A stretch of DNA of 58,413 bases from Clostridia bacterium (GCA_017626295.1 JAGAJB010000001.1:1-58413); one strand, 5' to 3'. Counted from the stretch's first letter, positions 6,235 through 15,536 are shown. Numbers and translations: made by a program. Notes: generated by a model not told the origin, from the sequence alone.

Positions 6235-8934
6235 TTACGCTTTTTTACCTTTTGTATAAGGTGTTTTAACTGCGTTTGCAGTCATACCTGTTGCGACATC
6301 TGCTGCTGTGGGCTTTGCTTTTTCTGTGAAATGTTTGCCATAGTAAGCATTGAGATACATTTCTTTGATTTCGCTCATAAGAGGATAACGGGGGTTAGCA
6401 CCTGTACACTGGTCGTCAAATGCCTGTTCAACCATTTCGTCGAGATTTTCAAGGAACACTTTTTCATCAATTCCGTAATCTTTGATTGTGTTTTTGATGC
6501 CAACCGTTGCTTTAAGGTCGTTAATTGCTTTGATGAGATTTTCAAGTTTTTCGGTATCCGTTGTACCGCCAAGCCCGAGATAATCAGCAATTTCTGCATA
6601 ACGAGCGAGAGTGTGGGGATGGTCATACTGTGAGAATGTACCCATTTTTGCAGGTGCTTCACAAGCGTTGAAGCGAATAACCTCTTCAATCATAAGAGCG
6701 TTTGCTACACCGTGAGGAAGATGGTGGAAAGCACCGAGTTTATGTGCCATTGAGTGACAAATACCAAGGAAAGCATTTGCGAAAGCCATACCTGCCATTG
6801 TTGCGGCATTTGCCATTTTTTCTCTTGCTTCAATGTCTGTCTGACCGTTTTCATATGCACGAGGGAGATATTTGAATATGTTTTTGAGAGCCTGAAGTGC
6901 AAGACCGTCTGTATAATCTGTTGCAAGCATTGCAGCGTATGCTTCTACTGCGTGAGTTACTGCGTCAATACCGGAAGCCGCTGTAAGACCCTTAGGTGCT
7001 GACATATGAAAATCAGTATCAATGATTGCCATATTGGGAAGAAGTTCATAGTCTGCAAGAGGATATTTAACACCTGTCTGTTCATCAGTAATAACTGCGA
7101 AGGGTGTTACCTCAGAACCTGTACCTGCAGAGGTGGGAACTGCAATGAAGTATGCTTTTTCGCCCATTTTGGGGAATGTATAAACTCTCTTACGGATATC
7201 AATAAAGCGCATTGCCATATCCATAAAGTCTGCTTCGGGATGCTCATAAAGAACCCACATAATCTTTGCAGCGTCCATTGCGGAACCGCCGCCGAGAGCG
7301 ATGATTGTATCGGGTTTGAATGCTGCCATCTGTGCTGCACCACTCTTTGCATTTTTAAGAGTGGGGTCGGGCTGAACGTCGAAGAATGTTGTGTGAGCAA
7401 TACCCATTTCGTCAAGTTTGTCTGTAATGGGTTTTGTATAGCCGTTTTCATAAAGGAAGGTGTCTGTTACGATGAATGCTTTCTTTGCACCGCGAACTGT
7501 ACGAAGCTCATCAAGAGCAACAGGAAGACAACCTTTCTTGATATAAACCTTTTCGGGTGCACGGAACCAAAGCATATTTTCCCTTCTTTCTGCAACTGTT
7601 TTGATATTTAAAAGGTGTTTAACACCAACGTTTTCGGATACTGAGTTACCGCCCCAGGAACCGCAACCGAGAGTAAGTGAGGGAGCGAGTTTGAAATTGT
7701 AAAGGTCACCGATACCGCCGTGTGATGAAGGTGTGTTAACAAGAATACGGCAGGTTTTCATTCTTGCAGCAAATTCATTAAGTTTTTCTGTTTCAGTTAC
7801 TTCGTCAAGGTATACAGAAGAGGTATGACCGTAACCGCCGTCCGCAACAAGTTGTTCTGCTTTATCAAGTGCTTCTGAGAAAGAAGATGCCTTATACATT
7901 GCAAGAACGGGAGAAAGTTTTTCGTGAGCAAATTCTTCGCTGATATCAACACTTTCAACTTCACCGATAAGGATTTTTGTTCCTTCGGGAACAGTTACAC
8001 CCGAAAGTTCTGCAATCTTCGCAGCAGGCTGACCAACGATTTTTGCATTAAGAGCGCCGTTAATGATGATTGTTTTTCTTACCTTTTCTGTTTCTGCGTC
8101 ATTAAGGAAGTAACAACCGCGACTTGCAAACTCTGTTTTAACTGCTTCGTAGATACTTTCAAGGACGATAACTGACTGCTCGGAAGCGCAAATCATACCG
8201 TTATCAAATGTCTTTGAGTGAATAATTGAGTTAACCGCAAGAAGAAGGTCTGCAGATTCGTCAATAATTGCAGGTGTGTTACCTGCACCAACGCCGAGAG
8301 CAGGCTTGCCGCTGGAGTAAGCAGCTTTTACCATACCGGGACCACCTGTTGCAAGAATAATATCTGCTTCTTTCATTACTGTGTTTGTCATTTCAAGAGA
8401 AGGAACATCAATCCAGTCGATAATTCCTTCGGGAGCACCTGCCTGAACTGCTGCTTCAAGAACGAGCTTTGCAGCAGCGATTGTGCAGTTCTTTGCTCTG
8501 GGATGAGGAGAGATTATAATTGCATTTCTTGTTTTAAGAGCAAGAAGACATTTAAAAATTGCAGTTGATGTGGGATTGGTTGTGGGGATAACCGCGGCAA
8601 CAACACCGATAGGCTCTGCAATCTTTTTTGTACCGAAAGCCTTGTCTTCTTCAATAACACCACAGGTCTTTGCATCTTTATATGCATTGTAGATATATTC
8701 GGAAGCATAGTTGTTTTTAATAACCTTATCTTCTACAATACCCATACCTGTTTCTTCAACAGCCATTTTTGCAAGGGGGATTCTTGCTTTGTTTGCGGCA
8801 GAAGCAGCTGCAAGGAAAATTTTATCTACCTGCTCCTGAGTGTAGGTGGCAAATTTCTTCTGCGCCTCTCTTGTGCGTTCAATGGCTTTCTGAAGCATTT
8901 CAACGCTGTCAACAATTTCGTAGTTCATGTCCAT
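6235..8934 (-). CDS. adhE: Bifunctional acetaldehyde-CoA/alcohol dehydrogenase
   Basis: 899 residues, full length for AdhE. The N-terminal half is a CoA-acylating aldehyde dehydrogenase with catalytic Cys249 in FDNGMICASEQ. The C-terminal half is an iron-dependent alcohol dehydrogenase with the nucleotide motif GGGSAMDAAK (548-557) and iron ligands visible in GIDAVTHAVE (Asp657, His661), CHSMAHKLGA (His727) and HHLPHG (His741). It reduces acetyl-CoA to ethanol with two NADH in the cytoplasm, probably as spirosome filaments. AGGAGG precedes the start. It is the first gene of the operon; the Rex-like site upstream suggests induction when NADH/NAD+ is high. Confidence 0.97.
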   Translation of the reverse strand: MDMNYEIVDSVEMLQKAIERTREAQKKFATYTQEQVDKIFLAAASAANKARIPLAKMAVEETGMGIVEDKVIKNNYASEYIYNAYKDAKTCGVIEEDKAFGTKKIAEPIGVVAAVIPTTNPTSTAIFKCLLALKTRNAIIISPHPRAKNCTIAAAKLVLEAAVQAGAPEGIIDWIDVPSLEMTNTVMKEADIILATGGPGMVKAAYSSGKPALGVGAGNTPAIIDESADLLLAVNSIIHSKTFDNGMICASEQSVIVLESIYEAVKTEFASRGCYFLNDAETEKVRKTIIINGALNAKIVGQPAAKIAELSGVTVPEGTKILIGEVESVDISEEFAHEKLSPVLAMYKASSFSEALDKAEQLVADGGYGHTSSVYLDEVTETEKLNEFAARMKTCRILVNTPSSHGGIGDLYNFKLAPSLTLGCGSWGGNSVSENVGVKHLLNIKTVAERRENMLWFRAPEKVYIKKGCLPVALDELRTVRGAKKAFIVTDTFLYENGYTKPITDKLDEMGIAHTTFFDVQPDPTLKNAKSGAAQMAAFKPDTIIALGGGSAMDAAKIMWVLYEHPEADFMDMAMRFIDIRKRVYTFPKMGEKAYFIAVPTSAGTGSEVTPFAVITDEQTGVKYPLADYELLPNMAIIDTDFHMSAPKGLTAASGIDAVTHAVEAYAAMLATDYTDGLALQALKNIFKYLPRAYENGQTDIEAREKMANAATMAGMAFANAFLGICHSMAHKLGAFHHLPHGVANALMIEEVIRFNACEAPAKMGTFSQYDHPHTLARYAEIADYLGLGGTTDTEKLENLIKAINDLKATVGIKNTIKDYGIDEKVFLENLDEMVEQAFDDQCTGANPRYPLMSEIKEMYLNAYYGKHFTEKAKPTAADVATGMTANAVKTPYTKGKKA

Positions 8935-8991
8935 TTATATCCTCCTAATAATAATTACATTGTTGGGGTGGGCTTAGTTCACACTTCGCCC

Positions 8992-9018
8992 TTGTTAACT
9001 TTGTTATTATTTTAACAA
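8992..9018 (-). promoter_or_regulatory. Rex-type operator upstream of adhE
   Basis: The 18 bp at 9001-9018 read TTGTTAAAATAATAACAA on the minus strand. This is one base off the clostridial Rex consensus TTGTTAA-N4-TTAACAA. An extra half-site TTGTTAAC lies 1 bp away at 8992-8999. Rex is released from DNA by NADH, and adhE is a classic Rex target. The site is about 65 bp before the adhE start, where it would cover the promoter. Confidence 0.75.
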
Positions 9019-9090
9019 CCTTTATCGGATATTGGAATTCTTAAAACATATAAGCGGTATTATCAAAAATGATAACACCCAAAGGAATAA

Positions 9091-9128
9091 AAAACCGACT
9101 TGAGTACAATATACTCAAATCGGTAAAA
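9091..9128 (-). terminator. Terminator of the LysR gene
   Basis: A 13-bp stem with one mismatch, ACCGACTTGAGTA (9094-9106) and TACTCAAATCGGT (9112-9124), followed on the minus strand by a run of six T. It separates the LysR gene from the adhE promoter. Confidence 0.8.
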
Positions 9129-9145
9129 AACATTGATACAGAATT

Positions 9146-10072
9146 TTATTTTTTCAGATGTTTTCTCTTGGATTCACACAAAGAAGTAATAAATTGGCGA
9201 TCAATCTTTGTAAGCTTATATCCGTTTTTATAAATTAAAACGTCTTTATATACCTTCTTATTATCGCCACATTCCTTTTGAACCAAATTATATCGTTCAA
9301 GAAGACTTTGAGGTGCAGGAGAAACCCACATAAATGTTTCAGGATTCATTGACAGCAAATCAAATTGACTTGCTCTTTCAAAAATAAAAATTCTTCGGTT
9401 GATATTATCGGGCAATTCTTCTTTAACAACCTTTGAAAGTGGCATTGAGGGAACATAAGGGTCTGCGTGAGCAATTTCTATGTAGTCCTTTAAGTCGTCA
9501 TACGATATATTTTCTTTTTTTGCCAACGGATTATCTGCACTCATAATAAGAGAATATGTAAATTCTGTTACTAACTCATACTGAAATCCTTTTTCTTCAA
9601 GCATTGATTTGAAATATTTATCATAGTTTTCAGCATAACGTATTATACCTAATTTATAATCATGCTCAAGCATATTGCGGATTGTTCGCTGGGAGTTGGT
9701 TTCTTTATAAAATATTTCCGCCGCATCACCTGAAAGTGATTTTGAGAATTCTGCAAAGGCCTCAGAGATATAACAAGCACGAGGAACAGAAATAGAAAAC
9801 TCCTGTTTTTTAGCTGTGCCTTTTTTATAGAAATCCTCAACCTGTTCAATCTGACCGAGAATTCTTTTGGCAAAGTTTATGAACTGCTCTCCGTCAGGAG
9901 TAAGTTCCATACCTTTGGTGGTTCGTTCAAAAATAGATATACCAAGATCTGCTTCAAGTTCTTTAATTGAACGGCTTATATTAGGCGTTGCAATAAGCAA
10001 AGTTTCAGATGCTTTACCCAAAGAGCCAAGTCTTGCAACTTCAACGGCATATTTCATATGTAACAAATTCAA
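9146..10072 (-). CDS. LysR-family transcriptional regulator
   Basis: 308 residues, the usual LysR length. The N-terminal winged helix-turn-helix is clear (KASETLLIATPNISRSIKEL and LGISIFERTTKG), followed by a substrate-binding-like effector domain. The start appears to be TTG, since MNLLHMKYAVEVA matches the family N-terminus and GGTGGTG lies upstream; the alternative is the ATG five codons in. It is transcribed in the same direction as adhE and lies just upstream, but a terminator intervenes. Its target and effector are unknown; control of the adhE operon is possible by position only. Confidence 0.9.
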   Translation of the reverse strand: MNLLHMKYAVEVARLGSLGKASETLLIATPNISRSIKELEADLGISIFERTTKGMELTPDGEQFINFAKRILGQIEQVEDFYKKGTAKKQEFSISVPRACYISEAFAEFSKSLSGDAAEIFYKETNSQRTIRNMLEHDYKLGIIRYAENYDKYFKSMLEEKGFQYELVTEFTYSLIMSADNPLAKKENISYDDLKDYIEIAHADPYVPSMPLSKVVKEELPDNINRRIFIFERASQFDLLSMNPETFMWVSPAPQSLLERYNLVQKECGDNKKVYKDVLIYKNGYKLTKIDRQFITSLCESKRKHLKK

Positions 10073-10308
10073 AACATATCACCACCGGTGTTTTTCTTGA
10101 TTATATCACTAAGATTTTTAAAAAGCAATAATTACAAAGTGCAGTTACTCGTATTCTTTGAATTATGCAGTGAAAATTTTGAACATAAGTAAACACTGAA
10201 CACATTTCCATTTTACTTTTACAAAGCAATATGTTAGCATAAATTTAAAATAATTTGTAAGATTTTCTTTTTTCTGCAGTCATATAAGTGAAAGGTGGTG
10301 GTAACGAT

Positions 10309-10803
10309 ATGGATTTTGAAGAAATTTACAGAACTTATTTCAATGATGTGTTTGTTTATATTCGTAAACTCTCCGGAGATGAAAATATTGCTGAAGAAAT
10401 AACAAGCCAGACTTTTTTCAAAGCTTTGAGTTCAATTAATAAGTTCAAAGGCGAATGTGATGTTCGTGTTTGGTTATGCCAGATAGCAAAAAATTGTTAT
10501 TTTACATACTTAAAGAAAAACTCAAAAACTGAAAACATAGATAATCTTGAAGTATTAAATATACAAGATTTTACATGTGATGTTAATGAAATAATCAGTA
10601 ACCAAGAGCAATCCAAACTCATTCAGAATGCTCTTCATACGATTCCCGAACCATATAAAGAAGTGTTTATGTGGAGAGTGTTTGCTGAACTAAATTTCAA
10701 AGAAATCGGACAAATTTTTGATAAATCCGATAACTGGGCATGCGTTACCTATCACCGAGCAAGAAATATGATTAAAGAAAAATTGGAGGAAACAAATCTA
10801 TGA
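10309..10803 (+). CDS. ECF-type RNA polymerase sigma factor
   Basis: 164 residues from the ATG at 10309, which has an AAGGTGG ribosome binding site 10 bp upstream; an earlier GTG at 10288 lies before that site and is unlikely. Region 2 is DVFVYIRKLSGDENIAEEIT plus SQTFFKALSSI, and region 4 is about 105-155 (IPEPYKEVFMWRVFAELNFK). No anti-sigma-like extension. It ends with a 4-bp ATGA overlap with the next gene, its likely anti-sigma factor. Divergence of the region 4 helix (DKSDNWACVTYHRAR) from housekeeping factors fits a dedicated promoter. The signal is unknown. Confidence 0.9.
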   Translation: MDFEEIYRTYFNDVFVYIRKLSGDENIAEEITSQTFFKALSSINKFKGECDVRVWLCQIAKNCYFTYLKKNSKTENIDNLEVLNIQDFTCDVNEIISNQEQSKLIQNALHTIPEPYKEVFMWRVFAELNFKEIGQIFDKSDNWACVTYHRARNMIKEKLEETNL

Positions 10804-11540
10804 AAAATGAATGCAACATTATAAAAGATATTTTGCCTCTTTATGCTGAAAAAATGGTCAGTGAGGATACAGTTGATTTTATTGAAGAACATTTGAAAAT
10901 TTGTCCGACTTGTTCTTCTGATTATCAGAGCATGCAGAATGGAACTAACTTTTCTGCTGAAAAAAAAGAAATCAATGAAGAAACTATTGTTAAGGTTATA
11001 AAGAAACTCAGAAAAAAACTTATAAAAAGAATATGTGTTGCCACAATATTAATATGTCTTGCTGTTTTAGTTGTTGTTGTTTCTCTTCAGGTTTTTCCTG
11101 TTTACAGGGTTTACCAACGCAAGTGGGATGATTCATTTACTACTGAGCAAAGGTGGATGTTAGCATATATAGGTACTCCGGGTGACAGAAAAATAGCAAT
11201 AGATATTCTTAATAAGGCAAGTCTTACCGCCTTTTCAGACACTACGCATACTTACGAAGAAAATTTGAAGCTCTACGGAGAGTTAGGTCAATACGCTTGG
11301 GATAAGCATTACTTTGAAGAAGGATATGAACGACAAGCATTTTACGAAACACATTCTTTAGAACTTTTATCTGCTCATATAGACAAGGACCATGGATATA
11401 TGTTTGTTGAATATTCTCAGCAAGCTATTGGTGAAAATGGCGAGACCGTTTCAGGCACGTGGGACATTGTATCTCTTTGGGAAATAGAAAAGAATGCGGA
11501 CGGAAATTGGAACGTTATAAAGATAACCGAACATTGCTAA
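10800..11540 (+). CDS. Zinc-finger anti-sigma factor, membrane-anchored
   Basis: 246 residues. The N-terminus has the anti-sigma zinc-finger pattern: CNIIKDILPLYAE at the start, then EEHLKICPTC at about 29-38 (HxxxCxxC). One transmembrane segment (about 80-97, ICVATILICLAVLVVVVSL) places the remaining 150 residues outside the cell. The extracellular part (WDDSFTTEQRWMLAYIGTPG and following) is not a domain I recognise; it may be the sensor. Translational coupling to the sigma gene supports a sigma/anti-sigma pair. Confidence 0.85.
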   Translation: MKNECNIIKDILPLYAEKMVSEDTVDFIEEHLKICPTCSSDYQSMQNGTNFSAEKKEINEETIVKVIKKLRKKLIKRICVATILICLAVLVVVVSLQVFPVYRVYQRKWDDSFTTEQRWMLAYIGTPGDRKIAIDILNKASLTAFSDTTHTYEENLKLYGELGQYAWDKHYFEEGYERQAFYETHSLELLSAHIDKDHGYMFVEYSQQAIGENGETVSGTWDIVSLWEIEKNADGNWNVIKITEHC

Positions 11541-11549
11541 AAAATTCAG

Positions 11550-11590
11550 AAAAAACGCCACTTACAACTTTTAGTTGTAGGTGGCAATTT
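11550..11590. terminator. Bidirectional terminator-like hairpin
   Basis: A 12-bp stem with one G-T pair, GCCACTTACAAC (11557-11568) and GTTGTAGGTGGC (11574-11585). The T-run is weak on the plus strand (AATTT) and strong on the minus strand (GTTTTTT). It follows the anti-sigma gene by 16 bp. Confidence 0.6.
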
Positions 11591-11684
11591 CGATATAACG
11601 CACTTTCCTTTTGACTGATATTGTTAACATGCGCAAGACAATAAGCAAGTTATCTAACTTCAAATACAAACGGCTATTATTGTC

Positions 11685-11713
11685 TTGACAATCTCATTTT
11701 TCTATACTATTAT
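11685..11713 (+). promoter_or_regulatory. Promoter of the MFS transporter gene
   Basis: TTGACA at 11685-11690, a 17-bp spacer and TATTAT at 11708-11713. It leaves a leader of about 125 nt before the MFS start. Confidence 0.7.
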
Positions 11714-11764
11714 GCAAATAGTTTGGAAAAATACCCTTAGAGTGAGTAAAGCATATCGCACCGT

Positions 11765-11815
11765 ATTGAGTATTCATAAGGAATGTGACTTGTGAATACT
11801 CAATTTATTTTAAAA
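11765..11815 (+). promoter_or_regulatory. Long-loop inverted repeat in the MFS leader
   Basis: Perfect 12-bp arms, ATTGAGTATTCA (11765-11776) and TGAATACTCAAT (11793-11804), with a 16-nt loop, then a T-rich stretch (TTATTTT). It lies between the promoter and the gene. It could be an attenuator or a regulator-binding dyad. Confidence 0.45.
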
Positions 11816-11845
11816 ATACAACAGTAGAAATTATTCGGAGGTTTT

Positions 11846-13024
11846 ATGGTTTTTTTATTGATTGTTATATATATTGCATTTATAGGTCTCGGCGTCCCCG
11901 ATTCTCTTATCGGCTCTGCCTGGCCCGCTATCCATACTGAAATGAACGTTCCCGTTGAAGCAGTAAGTATCCTAACATTTATCATTTCGGGTTGCACCGT
12001 GTTATCAAGTATGTTCAGCGCGGGAATTCTCAATAAATTGGGAACGGCTAAGGTTACCGCCTTCAGTACTGCTATGACTGCGGCGGCTTTGTTCGGGTTC
12101 TCTGTGGCGCCCTCATTTTGGTTTATGATACCCTTAGCGGTTCTTCTCGGCCTCGGTGCAGGTGCAATTGACTCCGGGCTTAATAATTATGTAGCACTTC
12201 ACTGTAAAGCAAGCCATATGAATTTTCTTCATTGTTTTTACGGTGTGGGAGTAACCCTCAGCCCTTACCTTATGTCACAGGCTCTGAGCAATGTAGGTTG
12301 GCGCGGCGGTTATCGCTATGCTTTCTATGTACAGGCAGTTATCACAGTATTATTGATTGTTTCCCTTCCCCTGTGGAAAAAGACCTCTTCAAACCAACAA
12401 ACAGAAGAGGAAAAAGGTGTAAATCTGACTCTTTTGCAGATGGCTAAAAAGAGAGAGGTACGGCAGGTATGGATTATTATGCTCACCACAAACGCAATTG
12501 AATATGCCTGCGGAGTATGGGGAAGTACATACCTTGTAACAGAAAAAGGATTTGAAACAAAACACGGTGCGCTTGCACTTACCGTATATTATGCAGGAAT
12601 GTCTATTGGGCGTTTTGTTTCAGGTTTGCTTTCCGAAAAAATCAGCACCTGGAAACGCATCGGCATAGGCGTCGCCGTTCTTGCTCCTGCCATTGCAATT
12701 ATGCTTCTGCCCCTGCCGGGTGCAGTTACCGTGGTCGGTTTGTTCCTTGTGGGCTGGGGTAACGGTGCTATCTACCCCAATATGATACATCTGACACCCC
12801 ACAACTTCGGCAAAGAAGTATCGCAATCTATTATGGGTTCACAGATAGCCTTTGCTTACATCGGCGTTATGCTTGCACCGCCTACGGTTAGTCTTATAAG
12901 CGGACTTTTCGGTATAAAAGTATATCCCGTTCTGCTTGCTGTGCTATATCTAATAATGATTATTACTTTGAAATTATTTATAAACAGGTTAAAAAAGCAA
13001 AACAGATACGATACAAAAGTCTGA
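11846..13024 (+). CDS. MFS transporter, probably for a sugar or glycan product
   Basis: 392 residues with about 12 hydrophobic segments and the major facilitator layout. GIGLGVPDSLIGSAWP-type sequence occurs in segment 1 (FIGLGVPDSLIGSAWPAIH), and the central loop is at about 180-205. A GGAGG ribosome binding site lies 7 bp upstream. It starts a rightward cluster with a GH106-like protein 22 bp downstream, so uptake of a glycoside or oligosaccharide is plausible. The N-terminus is short, typical for this subfamily. Substrate unknown. Confidence 0.85.
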   Translation: MVFLLIVIYIAFIGLGVPDSLIGSAWPAIHTEMNVPVEAVSILTFIISGCTVLSSMFSAGILNKLGTAKVTAFSTAMTAAALFGFSVAPSFWFMIPLAVLLGLGAGAIDSGLNNYVALHCKASHMNFLHCFYGVGVTLSPYLMSQALSNVGWRGGYRYAFYVQAVITVLLIVSLPLWKKTSSNQQTEEEKGVNLTLLQMAKKREVRQVWIIMLTTNAIEYACGVWGSTYLVTEKGFETKHGALALTVYYAGMSIGRFVSGLLSEKISTWKRIGIGVAVLAPAIAIMLLPLPGAVTVVGLFLVGWGNGAIYPNMIHLTPHNFGKEVSQSIMGSQIAFAYIGVMLAPPTVSLISGLFGIKVYPVLLAVLYLIMIITLKLFINRLKKQNRYDTKV

Positions 13025-13046
13025 ATTCTAAAAGGACTGATGAATA

Positions 13047-15497
13047 ATGTTTAACAATAAATTTGATATAGAAAGTTTTAATTCGCCCGATGTTTCCTAT
13101 TCCCCTGTATACGTATGGGTATGGAATGACATCTGCACTCGCGAAATTATAGATGTTCAACTTGCCGAGATGCAGAATCTCGGCATACGGGCGTTTTATA
13201 TTCTTCCCGAGCCGAAAAATTTCAGACCCGACAGTATGCCGACTAACCTTACACCCGACTATCTCACATCGGAATACTTTGAACTATGTGTCTATGCTGT
13301 AGAAAAGGGCAAACTCCTTGGTATGAACTGTTGGATTTATGACGAAGGCGGTTGGCCTTCGGGTAGTGCATGCGGAAAAGTTCTGAAAGACCATCCTGAA
13401 TATGCCCGACAGACGTTGGAATTTTACGAACGCTCTTTTTCAGCAGGAGAGGTATATAAAAAAGCAACACCCGATGTTTTAGCAACTTTTTTGAACGATA
13501 ATGAACTTATTGAAGATGGTTACATTTTTTCTGATGATACCGTTGTAACCGAGTATGTTGCAGAAAAAGCAATTTGCGGGAATGCTGATTACCCCGATTT
13601 ACTCAATAAAGATGCAACGGAATACTTTATTAAAATTACTCACGAAAAATATGCATCTGCAATGAAAGAGGTGCTTGGTGAAACTGTTACAGCCGTATTT
13701 ACAGACGAGCCGAAAGCACCGTCCGTACCCTTTAACAAAGAGTTAGCAGAGAAATATGAAGCCACATACGGCGAATCAATATTACCGTATCTTCCGCTGA
13801 TTGCAGAAAACATACCGACAACAGCGGAAAATGTTCACGTATTACACCGTTGGTACAATTTGTGCAGCCGTATGTTCTGTGATAATTTTCTTACACCTTG
13901 CAGAAAATGGGCAAACGAGCGCGGTATTGCTTTTACGGGACATATGGATATGGACCACAATCCCCTTGGTTGTGTTTGGGGCGGCAATAACTTTAATCTG
14001 ATGCGTGCTCTGAGGTGCTTTGATATTCCCGGTGTCGATGTTATCTGGCGTCAACTTTACCCGGAAAACAAAACAAAAATCAAGAATGATATGAACGCTT
14101 ACAACGGATTTTTCCCGAGGTACGCTTCATCTGCTGCCGCACAGAACGGCACAAAACTTGCAATGAGTGAGATTTTCGGTGTAGCGGGACCTGGGCTGAC
14201 TTACGATATAATGCGGTATACCGTAGGATACCAGGCTGTACGCGGAATAAACGTTTTCAATCCCTTCAATTTCCCTCTCGGACGCAAAGGCGCACTTCTT
14301 GCACAGGAATTGCCTGTTTTTACTGAAAATCAGGTGTATTGCCGTTATCTCGGTCAGTTCAACCGTTATACAGAACGGTTGTCGTATATATCCTCTCTCG
14401 GAGAGCGTATCTGCGAAACAGGGCTTTACTATCCCGTTTCTGATTTTCAGGGCGGTCTGAAAGCAGAGGTCACAGCACAGAAATTCGATACCTTGGGAAG
14501 AACGCTTGAAAATATGATGGTAGATTTTGATATTGTTGACGATGATGTTTTGCAGGTTTCTGAAATAACTGAGGATGGCTCTATGAACATTGGCAGAGCG
14601 AAATACAAACACATTATCATCCCCGAAGGCGCTTTCATTCCCGATGCCACACAAAAAGCGTTGAATAGTTTTATTGAATGCGGCGGCAGAGTTTCTTATG
14701 AACTTACAACTCTCAATCCTGTAATCAGAGTTGAGGGTGAAGGCCTGCGCGCAATGCACAGAAAGGCGGAAAACGCAGAAATTTTCTGTCTGTTCAGAGA
14801 AACGGGGGACAATGGCGATTATCAGATTCACTTTCCCTCATCAAAGGGTTATCTTCTTGATCTTGAAAACGGTAAATTACACCATTTACAAACTGAAAAC
14901 GGTATTCTGAACCTTTCACTTCAAATAGGTGAAACGGCTGTAATACTACTGACAGACGAAATTCTGAGTGCGGAAAACAAAAAAGATTTCAAAAAAAAAT
15001 TTGATATTAAAAACGAATTCCTGTTCCGTAAAGAACTTGAACTCAACTATAACGAAAACGGATTCTGTAATATTAAACACTCCGACAAAGCAGTTCCTAT
15101 AAGTCTTGGTGATTGGTCCTGTTTAATTGGCAGTGCTTATTCAGGCAGCGGTGTTTATGAAACAACATTTACTCTCCCCGCTGAAAAGGTAGGTAAAGAA
15201 GGCGAAATCAACCTTGGTGATGTGCATTTTGCGGCTTCTGTATATCTCAACGACCAATTTTTAGGAACATCTTTGATGCCACCGTACCGATTAAAAATAC
15301 CTGCCGATGTACTCGATAAAGAGAATAAATTGAAAATAATTGTGACTAATACATCAGCGAACCTATATGTTCACACCGATTACTTTGACAAGTGGAAAAC
15401 AGAAGAATTATCACCCTATTTTGAGGTTGAGTCGGATTATGCAAAAGACTTTGTGTCAGGCGGACTATACGGTCCTGTTACGCTGTTTACAGAATGA
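13047..15497 (+). CDS. GH106-like glycoside hydrolase (alpha-L-rhamnosidase-related)
   Basis: 816 residues. The N-terminal barrel region resembles family GH106: YVWVWNDICTREIIDVQLAE, NCWIYDEGGWPSGSACGKV, FTDEPKAPSVPF and GIAFTGHMDMDHNPLG. The C-terminal 170 residues (from about LGDWSCLIGSAYSGSGVYE) form a galactose-binding-like jelly-roll with LGDVHFAASVYLNDQFLG. No signal peptide, so it acts in the cytoplasm on an imported glycoside. It is 22 bp after the MFS gene. The family includes rhamnosidases, but many members are uncharacterised and this sequence is shorter than typical GH106 enzymes of about 1,000 residues. Specificity is not assignable. Confidence 0.75.
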   Translation: MFNNKFDIESFNSPDVSYSPVYVWVWNDICTREIIDVQLAEMQNLGIRAFYILPEPKNFRPDSMPTNLTPDYLTSEYFELCVYAVEKGKLLGMNCWIYDEGGWPSGSACGKVLKDHPEYARQTLEFYERSFSAGEVYKKATPDVLATFLNDNELIEDGYIFSDDTVVTEYVAEKAICGNADYPDLLNKDATEYFIKITHEKYASAMKEVLGETVTAVFTDEPKAPSVPFNKELAEKYEATYGESILPYLPLIAENIPTTAENVHVLHRWYNLCSRMFCDNFLTPCRKWANERGIAFTGHMDMDHNPLGCVWGGNNFNLMRALRCFDIPGVDVIWRQLYPENKTKIKNDMNAYNGFFPRYASSAAAQNGTKLAMSEIFGVAGPGLTYDIMRYTVGYQAVRGINVFNPFNFPLGRKGALLAQELPVFTENQVYCRYLGQFNRYTERLSYISSLGERICETGLYYPVSDFQGGLKAEVTAQKFDTLGRTLENMMVDFDIVDDDVLQVSEITEDGSMNIGRAKYKHIIIPEGAFIPDATQKALNSFIECGGRVSYELTTLNPVIRVEGEGLRAMHRKAENAEIFCLFRETGDNGDYQIHFPSSKGYLLDLENGKLHHLQTENGILNLSLQIGETAVILLTDEILSAENKKDFKKKFDIKNEFLFRKELELNYNENGFCNIKHSDKAVPISLGDWSCLIGSAYSGSGVYETTFTLPAEKVGKEGEINLGDVHFAASVYLNDQFLGTSLMPPYRLKIPADVLDKENKLKIIVTNTSANLYVHTDYFDKWKTEELSPYFEVESDYAKDFVSGGLYGPVTLFTE

Positions 15498-15508
15498 TGT
15501 ATAAACCT

Positions 15509-15536
15509 TTGAAAAACATTTAATATATGCTATAAT
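15509..15536 (+). promoter_or_regulatory. Promoter of the CapA-like gene
   Basis: TTGAAA at 15509-15514, a 16-bp spacer and TATAAT at 15531-15536, about 55 bp before the CapA-like start. Confidence 0.6.

Noticed and set aside
7006-7611. 201-codon frame opposite adhE
   Set aside because: Cys/His-rich shadow of a confidently assigned gene with no start signal.
14127-14831. 234-codon frame opposite the GH106-like gene
   Set aside because: Antisense shadow; no family resemblance or ribosome binding site.
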